From assembly GCF_000092865.1 (NCBI RefSeq), contig NC_014151.1, forward strand, positions 62,001 to 126,000: 64,000 nt of DNA, given 5' to 3'. Of the stretch, positions 25,725 through 34,132 are shown in pieces. Origin of the DNA: Cellulomonas flavigena DSM 20109. GTDB taxonomy: Bacteria; Actinomycetota; Actinomycetes; Actinomycetales; Cellulomonadaceae. Positions within the stretch are counted from its first letter, which is position 1. Each line of letters opens with the position of its first letter. The position numbers and the translations under genes are program-made. The notes beneath the pieces were generated by a model. That model saw only the letters and a list, made by a program, of their open reading frames with translations. It ran no database searches and had not been told where the DNA came from.

Positions 25725-26771
25725 GTGAAGCGCCGTCTCCCCCTCGTCCTGCTGTCCGTCGCCGCGCTCGTGATCCTGCCGGCCACCACCTCGACCGCCA
25801 CCGGCGGCGGCCACCACGGCGCCTCCACGCCGGGGTACTCCTCGGGCTACGGCCCGGGCTACGACAAGCCCAGGCCGGGCAAGCCCAAGCCGACGCCCTC
25901 GGCGCCCGCCGGTGAGCTGTGCGGCGGCAAGCGCGCCGACGAGATCATCGCGTGGGACGCGTACACGTGCGACAAGGCCACGGGGTACTTCCTCTACGAG
26001 AAGCTCGACAAGCGCAGGTCCGCGGGCTACTGGAACAGCGGGCCGCAGCACCGCGTGGCGCTGCACCACACGTGGGCGTGGCCCACGGGCGACGCGGAGG
26101 CCCGCAAGGAGGCCTCCTCCACGCTGCCGCGTGACGCCGACACCATCCCGCTCGTGCTGGACGCGGCCGACGCCGCCGCCGTGTGCGCCGCACCGTCCGC
26201 CTACGGCCTGCAGGTCGACCTGGTCGGCGACGGCGTCGCCGGCCGCGGGCTCGACGTCCCGGCGCTCGTCCCGACCACCATCACGCCCGGGCGTGACAGC
26301 GGCGGCTTCCCGATCCCGCACACGCTCGCGTACTACGGCCACTACGAGGTCAAGCAGCTCGTCGACCTGTCGGCGCTGTGCGCGCCGGCGCCGACCCCGA
26401 CCCCGGAGCCGACCCCGGAGCCGACGGTCGCACCGACGCCGCAGCCGACGGTCGCGCCGACGCCCGAGCCGACGGTCGCGCCCACCGCGGAGCCGACGGT
26501 CGCGCCCACGCCCGAGCCCAGCCCGTCGCCGACCGAGCGGAGCGAGGTGCTGCCGGCTCCGGCCGAGACGCCGACGCCGTCCGCCTCGCCCACGCCGGCC
26601 GCGGCCCCGTCCCCGACGCCGACCGAGCGCGCCGAGGTGCTCTCCGCGACCGACGACCGCACGCTCGCGGCGACCGGTGCGCAGACGGCCGTCGGCCTGC
26701 TGGCCGCGATCGCCGCGATCGCGGGCGGTTCCGCCCTCGTCCTCGCACGGCGCCGCCGCACGCAGGGCTGA
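25725..26771 (+). CDS. LAXTG cell-wall-anchored surface protein
   Basis: 348 residues from GTG 25725 with a GAGGAG ribosome-binding site. It has a Sec signal peptide (1-26), a Gly/Tyr/Pro-rich stretch, a soluble domain of about 150 residues (65-225), a Pro/Thr repeat stalk ('EPTVAPTP' units, about 228-320) and a C-terminal sorting signal: LAATG, a hydrophobic helix and RRRR. LAXTG is the motif recognised by class E sortases in GC-rich actinobacteria. The central domain ('GFPIPHTLAYYGHYEVKQLV') is not one I can assign. Confidence 0.85.
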   Translation: MKRRLPLVLLSVAALVILPATTSTATGGGHHGASTPGYSSGYGPGYDKPRPGKPKPTPSAPAGELCGGKRADEIIAWDAYTCDKATGYFLYEKLDKRRSAGYWNSGPQHRVALHHTWAWPTGDAEARKEASSTLPRDADTIPLVLDAADAAAVCAAPSAYGLQVDLVGDGVAGRGLDVPALVPTTITPGRDSGGFPIPHTLAYYGHYEVKQLVDLSALCAPAPTPTPEPTPEPTVAPTPQPTVAPTPEPTVAPTAEPTVAPTPEPSPSPTERSEVLPAPAETPTPSASPTPAAAPSPTPTERAEVLSATDDRTLAATGAQTAVGLLAAIAAIAGGSALVLARRRRTQG

Positions 26772-26792
26772 CCTGCGGGGCGCGCCGCGCCC

Positions 26793-26896
26793 GGTGCCTC
26801 GGCACCCCCTGACAGTCACCCCCCGGGTCCTCCCCCCCGGCCCGGGGGGTGACCCTCACCGTCACCCCCCGGCCCACCCCCCCGGCCGGGGGGTGA
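26793..26896. terminator. Three consecutive hairpins, two with GTCACCCCCC arms
   Basis: GGTGCC-TC-GGCACC (26793-26806) is followed by two successive inverted repeats with arms GTCACCCCCCGG and CCGGGGGGTGAC, at 26815-26853 and 26861-26896. They lie just after the LAXTG gene, so they probably end its transcript. No U-tract is visible, as is usual in very GC-rich bacteria. Confidence 0.6.
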
Positions 26897-27067
26897 CGCA
26901 CGCCCGGCGGCGACGCGCGCCCTGGCCGCACGTCCGGCGCGGTGCCGGCGCCGGGTGCCCACGCTGCGGCCGGCAGCGCCACGGGGTGGGTGCTCAGCGC
27001 GCGGATGGTGATCCACCCACCGCGTCCGCGACGCGTCCGGCGGTCCCGACGGCGTCCGCCGTCGGGA

Positions 27068-27676
27068 TCAGGCCGGCGAGGCGAGCGAGGTGATCGCGCG
27101 GGCCAGCAGGTCGATCGACGCCTCGGCGAGCGTGTCGTCGTGGTCGGTCACCCAGGCCTGGATCACGCCGTCGGTGGCCGAGAGGATCAGCGCCGCGACC
27201 TGCTCGGCGGACCCGGCCCACACAGCTCCGCTGCGCTGCGACCAGGTGGTGAGGCGCTCGGTGATCGCGGCGTGGTACCGCTGGCGCTCGAAGGCGACCG
27301 TGCTGACGTCCCCGTCGTCGCGGGCGGCGCGGATGAGCTCGAACATCGCGGCCTGGTGCGCGGGATCGGCGCGGACGAGGTCGAGCTGGGCGCGCAGCGC
27401 GTGACGCAGCGCGGCCTCCAGGTCGTCCGTGGCCAGTGCGGGCGCCCACGCGTCGGTGGCGCCGCGCAGCTCGCGCTCGATGAGCGCGCGCACGAGGGCG
27501 GCCTTGGAGCCGAAGGCGTAGTGGAAGATCCCGTGCGGCGCGCCGGCGCGTGCGGTCACGGCGCGCGTCGTCAGGCCCGCGAGTCCCTGCTCACGCAGCA
27601 CGGCCAGCGCTGCGTCGAGCAGCTGCGCGCGGCGCTCGTCGACCGAGCGGTGCCCCCCGCCCTCGGGAAGATTCAC
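27068..27676 (-). CDS. TetR-family transcriptional regulator
   Basis: 202 residues. The N-terminal helix-turn-helix is 'AGLTTRAVTARAGAPHGIFH', then 'YAFGSKAALVRALIEREL', and a helical ligand-binding domain follows. GTG 27676 is preceded by TACGAT ending 6 nt upstream, so the mRNA is probably leaderless. It is divergent from a GNAT acetyltransferase, with a 9-bp inverted repeat in the shared 102-bp gap, so it probably represses both genes. The inducer is unknown. Confidence 0.92.
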   Translation of the reverse strand: MNLPEGGGHRSVDERRAQLLDAALAVLREQGLAGLTTRAVTARAGAPHGIFHYAFGSKAALVRALIERELRGATDAWAPALATDDLEAALRHALRAQLDLVRADPAHQAAMFELIRAARDDGDVSTVAFERQRYHAAITERLTTWSQRSGAVWAGSAEQVAALILSATDGVIQAWVTDHDDTLAEASIDLLARAITSLASPA

Positions 27677-27694
27677 CCGGTCATCGTACGGGCG

Positions 27695-27739
27695 AAGTTG
27701 GCCGCGCGACTTGGACAGATGGCCAACTTGACCTACCGT
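27695..27739. promoter_or_regulatory. TetR-type operator over a divergent promoter
   Basis: The inverted repeat AAGTTGGCC (27695-27703) and GGCCAACTT (27721-27729) is perfect over 9 bp with a 17-bp spacer. The promoter of the GNAT gene overlaps it: -35 TTGGAC (27711-27716), 17-bp spacer, -10 TACCGT (27734-27739). A repressor bound here would block that promoter and also cover the upstream region of the tetR promoter. Confidence 0.6.
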
Positions 27740-27778
27740 GGAAGTCACACCACCCGTGACGCCCCGGAGGAGGAGCTC

Positions 27779-28471
27779 GTGATCGTCGTCACCCGTGCGG
27801 TCCCGGGCGATCTGGACGCCGCCGCCGACGTGCTCGCCGAGGCCTTCCTCGACGACCCCGTGACCAGCGCCATCGTCGGTGGCGCGGACCACGACCGGCT
27901 CGCGCGGATGCGTCACCTGTTCGTCGCCTTCCTCCGCCTGGCGATCGCGGACGGCACCGTCGACGTCGCCCGGCGCGCCGGCGACCCGCAGGTCCTCGGG
28001 GCTGCGATCTGGGAGGCTCCCGACGCCTCGGGCGGGCTGCTGCGCCTCGCGCGCCAGCTGCCGTCGTTCTGGCGCGCCTTCGGCCTCGGTGGGCTGCGCC
28101 GCGGCGTCGGCGCCAAGGCGGCGATCGACCGGTACCGCCCGCGCCGTCCGCACTGGTACCTGCAGGAGATCGGCGTGGCCGCGGCCGCCCGCGGCCAGGG
28201 CGTCGGCGGGCTCCTGCTCGCCGCACGCCTCGCGGACGTCGACGCAGCGGACGCGCCCGCCTACCTGGAGTCGTCCACCGCGCGCAACCGTCGGCTGTAC
28301 CTGCGCCACGGGTTCGCCGAGACCATGCTGCTCACCGGTGTCGCGGGGGAGCCCATGGCGATGTGGCGCGCCCCGCGGTCCGAGCGCGAGGCCGCCGCGC
28401 GGGACGGCGAGACCACGACGCCGCCCGGCGAGGCCGGCGCCGGGCGGCGGCCGTCCGCCCGGCGCGTCTGA
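27779..28471 (+). CDS. GNAT-family N-acetyltransferase
   Basis: 230 residues, GTG 27779 with a GGAGGAG ribosome-binding site. The acetyl-CoA loop is visible as 'LQEIGVAAAARGQGVGGLLL' (motif A, R/Q-x-x-G-x-G/A), followed by 'AYLESSTARNRRLYLRHGF', typical of GNAT motif B. The C-terminal 30 residues are an Arg/Ala/Gly tail outside the fold. It is divergent from, and probably controlled by, the adjacent TetR regulator. The substrate may be a small toxic compound or antibiotic; this is inference. Confidence 0.88.
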   Translation: MIVVTRAVPGDLDAAADVLAEAFLDDPVTSAIVGGADHDRLARMRHLFVAFLRLAIADGTVDVARRAGDPQVLGAAIWEAPDASGGLLRLARQLPSFWRAFGLGGLRRGVGAKAAIDRYRPRRPHWYLQEIGVAAAARGQGVGGLLLAARLADVDAADAPAYLESSTARNRRLYLRHGFAETMLLTGVAGEPMAMWRAPRSEREAAARDGETTTPPGEAGAGRRPSARRV

Positions 28472-28477
28472 CCGTCG

Positions 28478-29944
28478 TCAGTCCTGGGGCGCGTGCCGCT
28501 CGAGGAACTCGTAGACCTCGGTCTGGTCCACGCCCGGGAACACGCCCACCGGCAGCGCCGCCAGCAGCGACGCGTGCGGCCGCGCGCTCGGGAACGCCTG
28601 GTCCGCCCACCGGCTCGCCAGCGCGCGCGGCGCCTCGCGGCAGCACGACGGGTCCGGGCAGCGCGAGGCGGAGCGCACCGTCGTCTCCCGCCCACGGAAC
28701 CACCGCACGTGCGCGAACGGCGTGCCCACGCTGACCGAGAACGCACCCTGCGACGACGACTGCACGCGCGACGTGCACCAGAACGTGCCCGACGACGTGT
28801 CGGTGTACTGGTAGTACGGGCTGAACCGGTCGGGGAGCTCGAAGACGGTGCGGGCGGTCCACTCGCGGCACACCGGCTGCCCCTCGATCGCCCCCAGCGG
28901 GTCGGACGGGAACACCACGCCGTCGTTCTCGTACGCCTTGTGCAGCGTGCCGCCCTCGTGGACCTTCATGAAGTGCACAGGGATCTGCAGGTGCTGCGTC
29001 GCGAGGTTGGTGAACCGGTGCGCCGCCGTCTCGTACGGCACGGCGTACGTGTCGCGCAGGTCCTCCACGGACACGCGTCGCTCGGCCTTCGCCTCGCCGA
29101 GGAACGCCACCGCCGACGCCTCGGGGATCATCAGCGCCGCCGCCAGGTAGTTCGCCTCGACACGCTGGCGCAGGAAGTCCGCGTAGTCCACCGGCTCGGT
29201 GTGCCCCAGCACGTGCGACGCGATCGCCTGCAGCAGGGGCGAGCGCGAGTCGTTGTGCGCGGCGCCGCGCTGCGGCAGGTAGATGCGCCCGTGCGCGAGG
29301 TCCGTCACCGTGCGTGTCGAGTGCGGCAGGTCCGCGACGTAGTGGAGCGAGAAGCCCAGGTGCGCCGCGATCTCCGACGTCGCGCGCTGCGACAGCGGCC
29401 CGCCGTGGTGGCCGACCGCGTCGAGCAGCGTGCGGGCGTGCTGCTCGAGCTCGGGGAAGTAGTTGTCCTGCGCGCGCATCCGTGCCCGCAGCTCGGCGTT
29501 GGCCCGGCGGGCCTCCTCCGGGGTGGCGGCGTTCTCGGTGAGCAGCCGCTGCACCTGCTCCTGCAGCGCGACGAGCGCCTCGAGCGCGTCGGACGGCAGG
29601 GACCGCCCCACCTTGACCTGCGGCACGCCGAGGCTCGCGAACAGCGGCCCGCGTTGCGCCCGCTCGAGCTCGACCTCGAGCGCCGCGCGCCGCGTGGGCG
29701 GCTCGGTGCTCAGCAGGTCGCCGAGCTCCACGCCGAGGGCCTCGGCCACCTGCGCGAGCAGCGACAGCTTGGGCTCGCGGTGGCCGTTCTCGAGCATCGA
29801 GACCTGCGAGGGCGCGCGCCCGATCGCGCGGCCGAGGTCGTCGAGCGTCATGCCGCGTGCCGTGCGCAGGTGCCGCACGCGCCGCCCGAGCACGAGCGTG
29901 TCGACGCCCGTCCCGGAGGCGGCGCCCGTCGCCCCGCCCTCCAC
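28478..29944 (-). CDS. ramB: RamB-like regulator of acetate/glyoxylate metabolism (XRE + short-chain fatty acyl domain)
   Basis: 488 residues from GTG 29944. The N-terminal XRE helix-turn-helix is 'LRTARGMTLDDLGRAIGRAP', then 'SQVSMLENGHREPKLSLLAQ'. A coiled region follows, then an ImmA/IrrE-like metallopeptidase-fold segment ('LQAIASHVLGHTEP', with an H-x-L-G-H variant of HExxH), and a C-terminal domain with clustered cysteines ('SRCPDPSCCREAP'). RamB of Corynebacterium represses aceA/aceB; here the gene is divergent from both. The frame is open to GTG 30172, but that would add about 76 residues encoded by a 30-bp repeat. The shorter start matches the usual family length of about 480. Confidence 0.87.
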   Translation of the reverse strand: MEGGATGAASGTGVDTLVLGRRVRHLRTARGMTLDDLGRAIGRAPSQVSMLENGHREPKLSLLAQVAEALGVELGDLLSTEPPTRRAALEVELERAQRGPLFASLGVPQVKVGRSLPSDALEALVALQEQVQRLLTENAATPEEARRANAELRARMRAQDNYFPELEQHARTLLDAVGHHGGPLSQRATSEIAAHLGFSLHYVADLPHSTRTVTDLAHGRIYLPQRGAAHNDSRSPLLQAIASHVLGHTEPVDYADFLRQRVEANYLAAALMIPEASAVAFLGEAKAERRVSVEDLRDTYAVPYETAAHRFTNLATQHLQIPVHFMKVHEGGTLHKAYENDGVVFPSDPLGAIEGQPVCREWTARTVFELPDRFSPYYQYTDTSSGTFWCTSRVQSSSQGAFSVSVGTPFAHVRWFRGRETTVRSASRCPDPSCCREAPRALASRWADQAFPSARPHASLLAALPVGVFPGVDQTEVYEFLERHAPQD

Positions 29945-29948
29945 CCCC

Positions 29949-30108
29949 TGCCCGCGAGCCGTCGATCCGGCCCCCACCTGCCCGCGAGCCGTCGATCCGG
30001 CCCCCACCTGCCCGCGAGCCGTCGATCCAGCCCCCACCTGCCCGCGAGCCGTCAATCCAGCCCCGGCGCGCGCCACCACCCTCTCGCGAGCCGTCGATCC
30101 GGCCCCGG
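29949..30108 (+). repeat. 30-bp tandem repeat carrying GTCGATCC(A/G)GCCCC
   Basis: Four 30-bp direct units (from 29949, 29979, 30009 and 30039) and a fifth degenerate unit at about 30081. Each has GCGAGCCGTCGATCC(G/A)GCCCC. The 14-bp core (29961, 29991, 30021, 30051, 30093) is the same arm found in the palindromic elements at 31.9 kb and 61.0 kb. If ramB starts at 29944 the array lies in its upstream region; if it starts at 30172 the repeat codes for GAGSTARGQV units. Confidence 0.85.
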
Positions 30109-30498
30109 CGCGGACCGCGGGGGCCGCGCCCGCGCGTCGGGGGTCGGGAGTTCGGGGCGTCGTCGTCGTCACCGCTCCAGGGTCGCCCCGTGGGAACGAT
30201 CCCGTCCAGGAGAAGTATTCGTTTCCTTCGGCGCAGAATGCGCTGACGTGGGCAGATGCGCCCCCCTTCTCGTACGAATCACCTCCTGCTCCGTGAAGAA
30301 CCCCGGTACTTCACGATCCGCCCGTCGCAGACGGTGACGACGGGACCCTGTTGCGGCACGCGGAAGAACTGCCGATCTTTCGTCGTCGGGGGTGGTCACC
30401 CGGGCTTGCGCAGACGGCACCTTGGTCGTGGGACGCCGCACCGGCAGCCCACGACAGCCGGCCCCCCGGGGCCACGCGACGACGCGAGAGGCACGACC
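30109..30498. promoter_or_regulatory. ramB/aceA divergent control region
   Basis: No gene is supported. A perfect 7-bp inverted repeat CGTGAAG-N10-CTTCACG lies at 30292-30315. A/T-richer blocks such as GTATTCGTTTCC and GATCTTTCGTCG flank it. RamB acts on AT-rich boxes in related bacteria, so these are candidate operator sites; I could not match a precise consensus. Confidence 0.4.
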
Positions 30499-31857
30499 AT
30501 GACCGCTCCCACCACCCAGATCGACGACCTGCAGGGCACCCCCGCCGCCGTCGCGGGTGCGGTCCCCGCCCGCCCGGGCGACCAGACCCGCACCGCCGAG
30601 CAGCTCGAGCACGACTGGGCCACCGACCCCCGGTGGTCCGGCATCGAGCGGCGGCACACCGGCGCCGACGTCGTCCGCCTGCGCGGCTCGGTCCGCGAGG
30701 ACCCGACGCTCGCCCGTCGCGGCGCGCAGCGTCTCTGGGAGCTCCTGCACACCCGCACCCACGTCCCCGCGCTCGGCGCGCTGACGGGCAACCAGGCGGT
30801 GCAGCAGGTCCGCGCGGGGCTCGAGGCGATCTACCTGTCGGGCTGGCAGGTCGCGGCCGACGCCAACCTGTCGGGCCAGACGTACCCGGACCAGTCGCTC
30901 TACCCGGCCAACTCCGTGCCGGCCGTCGTCCGGCGCATCAACAACGCGCTCATGCGCGCCGACCAGATCGACGTCGCGGAGAACGGGCGGGCGACGCGCG
31001 AGTGGCTCGCACCGATCGTCGCGGACGCCGAGGCCGGCTTCGGTGGCCCGCTCAACGCGTACGAGCTCATGCACGCGATGATCCAGGCGGGCGCCGCCGG
31101 TGTGCACTGGGAGGACCAGCTCGCGGCGGAGAAGAAGTGCGGCCACCTGGGCGGCAAGGTGCTCGTCCCGACGTCGCAGCACGTCCGCACGCTGTCGGCG
31201 GCGCGGCTCGCGGCCGACGTCGCGGGCGCCCCGACGGTCGTCATCGCCCGCACGGACTCCCTGGGCGCGGACCTGCTGACGTCCGACGTCGATGAGCGCG
31301 ACCAGGAGTTCCTCACGGGCGAGCGCACCGCCGAGGGGTACTTCCGGGTCCGTCCGGGCCTCGACGCGGTCGTCTCCCGCGCCACGGCGTACGCGCCGTA
31401 CTCCGACCTCATCTGGGTCGAGACGTCGACGCCGGACGTCGCGCTGGCCGTCGAGTTCGCCGAGCGGATCCACGAGGCGTTCCCCGGCAAGCTCCTGGCG
31501 TACAACTGCTCGCCGTCGTTCAACTGGCGCGCGCACCTCGACGACGCCCAGATCGCGCGCTTCCAGCGTGAGCTCGCGGGCCACGGGTACGCGTTCCAGT
31601 TCATCACCCTCGCCGGGTTCCACGCCCTCAACGAGTCGATGTTCACGCTCGCCAAGGGCTACGCCGAGCGCGGCATGAGCGCGTACGTCGACCTGCAGAC
31701 GGCCGAGTTCGCCGCCGAGGCCGACGGCTACACCGCCACCCGTCACCAGCGGGAGGTCGGCACGGGCTACTTCGACCAGGTCGCCACCGCGATCAGCCCC
31801 GACAGCGCCACCCTCGCGCTGGCCGGCTCCACGGAGACCGCCCAGTTCCAGCACTGA
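30499..31857 (+). CDS. aceA: Isocitrate lyase
   Basis: 452 residues. The first glyoxylate-bypass enzyme: isocitrate to succinate plus glyoxylate. The catalytic motif '[10 protein letters not shown]' (nucleophile C214) is intact, as are the ligand-binding stretch '[19 protein letters not shown]', 'HWEDQL' and 'NCSPSFNW'. ATG 30499 follows GAGAGGCACG. Malate synthase follows 147 nt downstream and a RamB-like repressor is divergent upstream. Together these form the complete bypass for growth on acetate or fatty acids. A palindromic repeat element separates the two enzyme genes. Confidence 0.97.
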   Translation: MTAPTTQIDDLQGTPAAVAGAVPARPGDQTRTAEQLEHDWATDPRWSGIERRHTGADVVRLRGSVREDPTLARRGAQRLWELLHTRTHVPALGALTGNQAVQQVRAGLEAIYLSGWQVAADANLSGQTYPDQSLYPANSVPAVVRRINNALMRADQIDVAENGRATREWLAPIVADAEAGFGGPLNAYELMHAMIQAGAAGVHWEDQLAAEKKCGHLGGKVLVPTSQHVRTLSAARLAADVAGAPTVVIARTDSLGADLLTSDVDERDQEFLTGERTAEGYFRVRPGLDAVVSRATAYAPYSDLIWVETSTPDVALAVEFAERIHEAFPGKLLAYNCSPSFNWRAHLDDAQIARFQRELAGHGYAFQFITLAGFHALNESMFTLAKGYAERGMSAYVDLQTAEFAAEADGYTATRHQREVGTGYFDQVATAISPDSATLALAGSTETAQFQH

Positions 31858-31870
31858 CCTGCGGACACCC

Positions 31871-31980
31871 GGGGCTGGATCGACGCCTCACGCCCGAGGA
31901 GGGGAACCCCCTCCCGGCGGGACGTCGATCCAGCCCCGCCGCCCCCTTCCTTCCCGGCGAGACGTCGATCCAGCCCCGCC
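31871..31980. repeat. Palindromic intergenic element (copy in aceA-aceB gap)
   Basis: The left arm GGGGCTGGATCGAC (31871-31884) is exactly complementary to two right arms GTCGATCCAGCCCC at 31924-31937 and 31964-31977. A transcript could fold into alternative 14-bp stems. The same arms recur at 60997-61092 and in the repeat upstream of ramB. Confidence 0.85.
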
Positions 31981-32004
31981 GGCCCAGCCCTTCAGGAGCA
32001 CGTC

Positions 32005-33672
32005 ATGACCATCATCGACACCTCGCCCGTGGCGGCGAACCTGACCCCCGCCTTCTCCCACCCCCGCCTGACGATCACCGGCCCGCGCGTCGACGGCATC
32101 GACCACGTGCTCACGCCGGAGGCCATGGACTTCCTCACCGACCTGCACCAGCGCTTCTCGGGCCGTCGGCACGAGCTGCTGCTGGCCCGCCAGCGCCGCC
32201 GGGACCGCTTCGGCAACGGCGCCGACCCGGACTTCCTGCCGCTGACCGCGCACATCCGCGCGGACCCGACGTGGCGCGTCGCCGGCCCCGGACCGGGCCT
32301 GGAGGACCGCCGCGTCGAGATCACCGGCCCCACCGACCGCAAGATGACCGTCAACGCCCTGAACTCCGGCGCCAAGGTGTGGCTCGCCGACCACGAGGAC
32401 GCCATGAGCCCCACGTGGTCCAACGCGATCTCCGGCCAGGTCAACCTGTACGACGCGATCCGCGGGCAGATCGACTTCACGTCGCCCGAGGGCAAGGAGT
32501 ACAAGGTCGGTGAGACGACGCCCACGATCGTGTTCCGCCCACGCGGCTGGCACCTCACCGAGAAGCACCTGCGCTTCACGGACCGCGCCGGGCAGTCCTG
32601 CGCGGCGTCAGCGTCGCTCGTGGACGCGGGCCTGTACCTGTTCCACAACGCGCAGGCGCTGATCGACGCCGGCCGCGGCCCGTACCTCTACCTGCCCAAG
32701 ATCGAGGGGCACCTGGAGGCGCGGCTGTGGGACGACGTCTTCCGGTTCACCGAGACCTATCTCAACCTGCGGCACGGCACGATCCGCGCGACGGTCCTCA
32801 TCGAGACCATCACGGCCGCGTTCGAGATGGAGGAGATCCTCTACGAGCTGCGCGACCACTGCGCGGGCCTCAACGCCGGGCGCTGGGACTACATCTTCAG
32901 CGTCATCAAGAACTTCCGCGCCCGCGGTCCCCGGTTCGTCATGCCGGACCGCGGCAAGGTGACCATGACGGTGCCGTTCATGAAGGCGTACACCGAGCTG
33001 CTCGTGCAGACGTGCCACAAGCGCGGCGCGCAGGCGATCGGCGGCATGAGCGCGTTCATCCCCAACCGCCGTGAGCCCGAGGTGACCGCGCGGGCGCTGG
33101 AGCAGGTGCGCGCGGACAAGGAGCGCGAGGCCGGCCAGGGCTACGACGGGACGTGGGTCGCGCACCCCGACCTGGTGCCGGTGGCGCGCGAGGTGTTCGA
33201 CGCGGCGTTCGGCGACCGCACCGACCAGCGGCACCGCCTGCGCGAGGACGTCCGCGTGACCGCCGCCGACCTGCTGAACGTGCCGTCCGCGGGCGGCGGC
33301 GAGCCGGGTGCCGTCACCGACGCCGGTCTGCGGCAGAACGTGTCCGTGGCCGTCCGGTACCTCGAGGCGTGGCTGCGCGGGTCGGGCGCCGTGGCGATCG
33401 ACAACCTCATGGAGGACGCGGCGACGGCCGAGATCTCGCGCTCGCAGGTGTGGCAGTGGGTGCACCAGGGCACGGTGACGGCCGAGGGCACCCGCATCGA
33501 CGCGACGACCGTCGAGAAGGTGCTGGCGGACGTGCTCGGCAGCCTCGAGCGACGCGAGGGCGACCGGTACGACGCCGCGGCGACCCTGTTCCGCGAGGTG
33601 TCGCTGTCGGAGGACTTCCCGACGTTCCTCACGATCCCCGCCTACACCCAGCACCTGGTGACGCCGGCCTGA
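32005..33672 (+). CDS. aceB: Malate synthase A
   Basis: 555 residues, the size of the malate synthase A class (G-type enzymes are about 720). Condenses glyoxylate with acetyl-CoA to malate. Conserved blocks are 'ALNSGAKVWLADHEDAMSP', 'TPTIVFRPRGWHL', 'GTIRATVLIETITAAFEMEE', 'GRWDYIFSVIKNF' and 'AIDNLMEDAATAEISRSQVW'. GGAG lies 8 nt before ATG 32005. It is probably co-transcribed with aceA. A 34-bp palindrome follows the stop. Confidence 0.97.
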   Translation: MTIIDTSPVAANLTPAFSHPRLTITGPRVDGIDHVLTPEAMDFLTDLHQRFSGRRHELLLARQRRRDRFGNGADPDFLPLTAHIRADPTWRVAGPGPGLEDRRVEITGPTDRKMTVNALNSGAKVWLADHEDAMSPTWSNAISGQVNLYDAIRGQIDFTSPEGKEYKVGETTPTIVFRPRGWHLTEKHLRFTDRAGQSCAASASLVDAGLYLFHNAQALIDAGRGPYLYLPKIEGHLEARLWDDVFRFTETYLNLRHGTIRATVLIETITAAFEMEEILYELRDHCAGLNAGRWDYIFSVIKNFRARGPRFVMPDRGKVTMTVPFMKAYTELLVQTCHKRGAQAIGGMSAFIPNRREPEVTARALEQVRADKEREAGQGYDGTWVAHPDLVPVAREVFDAAFGDRTDQRHRLREDVRVTAADLLNVPSAGGGEPGAVTDAGLRQNVSVAVRYLEAWLRGSGAVAIDNLMEDAATAEISRSQVWQWVHQGTVTAEGTRIDATTVEKVLADVLGSLERREGDRYDAAATLFREVSLSEDFPTFLTIPAYTQHLVTPA

Positions 33673-33728
33673 CCGGCCCGTCGCCACCTCCGCGCCGGCC
33701 CGCCCCACGCCGACCGCGGCACTCCACC

Positions 33729-33762
33729 GTCGAGCGCGCCACACGCGTGTGGCGCGCTCGAC
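33729..33762. terminator. Perfect 34-bp palindrome after aceB
   Basis: Both 17-nt halves (GTCGAGCGCGCCACACG and its exact complement) pair without mismatch; the dyad is centred at 33745/33746. It lies 57 nt after the aceB stop and before a strong promoter, so a transcription-terminating hairpin is the likeliest role. Confidence 0.65.
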
Positions 33763-33794
33763 GCGTGTCTGCCGCGCTCGCGGAAATAAAGGGG

Positions 33795-33823
33795 TTGGCG
33801 GGCGTCCGTGCGCGACGTAGCGT
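33795..33823 (+). promoter_or_regulatory. Strong sigma-A-type promoter upstream of a short ORF
   Basis: -35 TTGGCG (33795-33800) and -10 TAGCGT (33818-33823) are separated by exactly 17 bp, and the flank just upstream is A-rich (GGAAATAAAGGGG). It directs transcription rightwards into the 12-codon ORF and the structured region, with a predicted start near 33830. Confidence 0.6.
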
Positions 33824-33855
33824 CGTTCCCACACTGAAGGGAGGTGGTCCGCGAC

Positions 33856-33894
33856 ATGAAGTCTTTCCGGACGCGTGAGGTGGCTGCCCGCTAG
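33856..33894 (+). CDS. 12-codon ORF with strong ribosome-binding site
   Basis: ATG 33856 is followed by the peptide MKSFRTREVAAR and TAG. GGGAGGTGG lies upstream with about 9 nt between it and ATG, and a well-spaced promoter precedes it. The peptide is basic, has no amino-acid run typical of an attenuator leader, and matches nothing I recognise. It may be a leader peptide, a small protein, or the translated 5' part of a regulatory RNA. The next gene starts 340 nt later. Confidence 0.45.
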   Translation: MKSFRTREVAAR

Positions 33895-33972
33895 CCGCCC
33901 GAGACACTCGGACGGACTGTCGATCCGCTCGACTGCTCCGCCGGCGACGGCCGGCAGGGTGGCAGGCGAATA

Positions 33973-34067
33973 CCCGGCAGTCACCGCAGCCCGTGGGAGC
34001 CGCGACCTCGTCGTTCGCGGCAGGGTCTCCACCCGGAGTCCCGGCCCACGGGCTGTCCCCTGCCGGG
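33973..34067 (+). ncRNA. Candidate structured RNA (three-way junction)
   Basis: A 95-nt stretch folds with no forcing. Outer stem: CCCGGCAG (33973-33980) with CTGCCGGG (34060-34067). Main stem: CAGCCCGTGGG (33987-33997) with CCCACGGGCTG (34045-34055). Inside are two hairpins: GCCGCGA/TCGCGGC (33999-34021) and GGGTCTCC/GGAGTCCC (34023-34042, one U-U mismatch, ACCC loop). No coding frame is convincing here. It is in the predicted transcript of the 12-codon ORF. It matches no riboswitch or housekeeping RNA I know. Confidence 0.45.
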
Positions 34068-34132
34068 ACGACCCCGACACCCCCCACACGCACCCCCGCT
34101 CCCCACCCCCACGCCCACCCCCACCGCAATGC

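Noticed and set aside
29949..30108. CRISPR array
   Set aside because: The 30-bp units are contiguous with no spacers and no cas genes nearby, so these are simple tandem repeats.
33832..33856. T-box-like word GGAGGTGGTCCGCGAC before the 12-codon ORF
   Set aside because: It resembles the T-box AGGGTGGTACCGCG only partly, and the transcript start is too close for specifier and antiterminator domains. It is better read as a ribosome-binding site.
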